The notes under the pieces were generated by a model. The model did no database searches. It was not told the DNA's origin and saw only the letters and a list, made by a program, of their open reading frames with translations. A stretch of 64,000 nucleotides of DNA, taken from assembly GCA_947359465.1 (NCBI GenBank), contig OX375876.1:66718998-66782997 (forward strand). Direction: 5' to 3'. Below are positions 63,111-64,000 of this stretch, piece after piece. Both the position numbers and the translations under genes were made by a program. Source of the stretch: Metellina segmentata. Lineage: Eukaryota > Arthropoda > Arachnida > Araneae > Tetragnathidae. Each line of letters begins with the position of its first letter. Within the stretch, counting starts at the first letter, position 1.

Positions 63111-64000
63111 TTAGTATGGCGACTCAAGCTAAACTGTTTGAGGGTGACGTGGAACAACATCATCTGGTTCAAAGCGTAGATCCTTCTAATGTATATTTCC
63201 ACACAGACCTTCTTGTACAAGTGAACAAGCAGCATGACCTTCCTATTAATCGAAAGCAACTGGCACTTGAAATAATCAACAACATCCCGACTGACGCTAC
63301 TAAGGTGTACACTGACGGCGGTAAAAACGAGAGGGGTGGAGCTGGCAGTGGAATCTATATAATTTCAGATGGTAACTACACAAAGATTCAGAGAAGGAAT
63401 CCTGATGGCTGCTCTGTATTCCGTAGCGAGCTTATTGCTATAAACGAAAGCCTTGACTATATTGCGACTGTCATTGCAGGAAAAGAAATCTGGATTCTAA
63501 CTGATAGCAGGAGTTCTGTCCAGCACTTGGCTAATTGGTCTGGTGTTAGAGACAAGGTGGGAGTACCTGTCCTCAATAAGCTAAGACAACTGTCTATAGA
63601 TAATCAGATCCACATACAGTGGATCCCCTCTCATGTCGAACTTGATGGGAATGAAATGGCAGATGAATTGGCCAAGGCGGGAGCTAGTTAAGTATTGGTT
63701 CCACTTGAGCCTCTTACCTACACTGAGATTTATTCGCAGGCTAAGTTGAGGGGAAAAACAATATGGTCCACTCCCCCAATGCATCAATGGTATCGAGGCC
63801 ATCGACCCGGCGGCTCTTTGGCACTTAATTGTGACAGGCAGGGACAAACTGCAATTACCCGATTCCTAAGTGGACACCTCAGAACTATGACCTTCTCAGA
63901 TGGCTTGAGAACTTTCGACACATGCACCAAGTGCTCCTCTGAGCAGGAGTGCCTGGGACTTAACCATCAAGATCTCCTTGGAAGTCCATTGCTGGTCCTG
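63111..64000 (+). pseudogene. LINE RNase H domain and C-terminus (runs off the window)
   Basis: The frame, open from 62972, reads FEGDVEQHHLVQSVDPSNVY and then an RNase H domain with its acidic residues in place: KVYTDGGKNERGGAGSGIYI (Asp), CSVFRSELIAINESL (Glu), IWILTDSRSSVQHL (Asp) and HVELDGNEMADELAKAG (Asp). After a TAA at 63689-63691 the same frame continues: LEPLTYTEIYSQAKLRGKT, QTAITRFLSGHLRTMTF, then the Cys cluster DTCTKCSSEQ and CLGLNHQDLLGSPLL. The cluster is shortened, lacking the His segment present at 981-1195. It belongs to a jockey/I/R1-like LINE. The element's 5' limit is unclear and its 3' end lies beyond 64000. The strand is the same as CYRI. Confidence 0.85.

Noticed and set aside
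1..64000. CRISPR arrays, bacterial operons or rRNA genes
   Set aside because: No regularly spaced repeats with unique spacers and no prokaryotic gene organisation; introns and transposons mark a eukaryotic genome.

Overview
This is an AT-rich eukaryotic nuclear window with spliced host genes (GT..AG introns) and very dense transposon debris. The mix of Tc1/mariner, hAT, Tigger-like, Ty3/gypsy, CR1/jockey-like LINE and tRNA-derived SINE copies, together with the protein styles, points to an arthropod. A chelicerate, probably a spider, is my best guess by inference; no rRNA, mitochondrial or marker sequence here proves it.

Layout. Bases 1-29,000 are accessory sequence: a LINE 3' end (about 981-1190), a three-unit foldback repeat (3565-4975), deleted Tc1 derivatives (7148-7715, 17450-17984), a cluster of SINE copies between 13.6 and 22 kb, hAT-type MITEs (16660-17282, 22271-22836), a three-copy dispersed repeat (18855-20080), a near full-length dead Tc1 element (26214-27562) and a long-TIR MITE (27852-28290). 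From 29 to 38 kb are a hAT remnant, a Ty3/gypsy element with identical 161-bp LTRs (30344-34627) inserted into a Tc1 transposase pseudogene, a mariner-like transposase relic and another hAT relic. From 38 to 44 kb is sparse sequence with a Tigger-like MITE that carries a long TCTG microsatellite.

Host genes lie in the right third. On the minus strand is a two-exon gene of 766 codons (exons 46789-48964 and 44616-44740) whose C-terminus carries a motif like the RAD51-binding motif of RAD51AP1/RAD51AP2. This is the most interesting item, because RAD51AP2 has been regarded as a vertebrate meiotic protein. On the plus strand are an intronless ELP5 (Elongator subunit, 55772-56593) and the first three coding exons of CYRI/FAM49 (58651-61958), which runs off the right edge. 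A LINE RNase H segment (63111-64000) lies downstream of CYRI exon 3, probably in intron 3. Another Tc1 relic and a CR1-like LINE sit between the RAD51AP-like gene and ELP5.

The host genes do unrelated jobs (recombination, tRNA wobble modification, Rac1/actin control) and show no operon-like link. The repeat part preserves a readable history: SINE in SINE, hAT MITE in SINE, SINE in hAT, retroposon in SINE, and gypsy in Tc1, several with clean target-site duplications.
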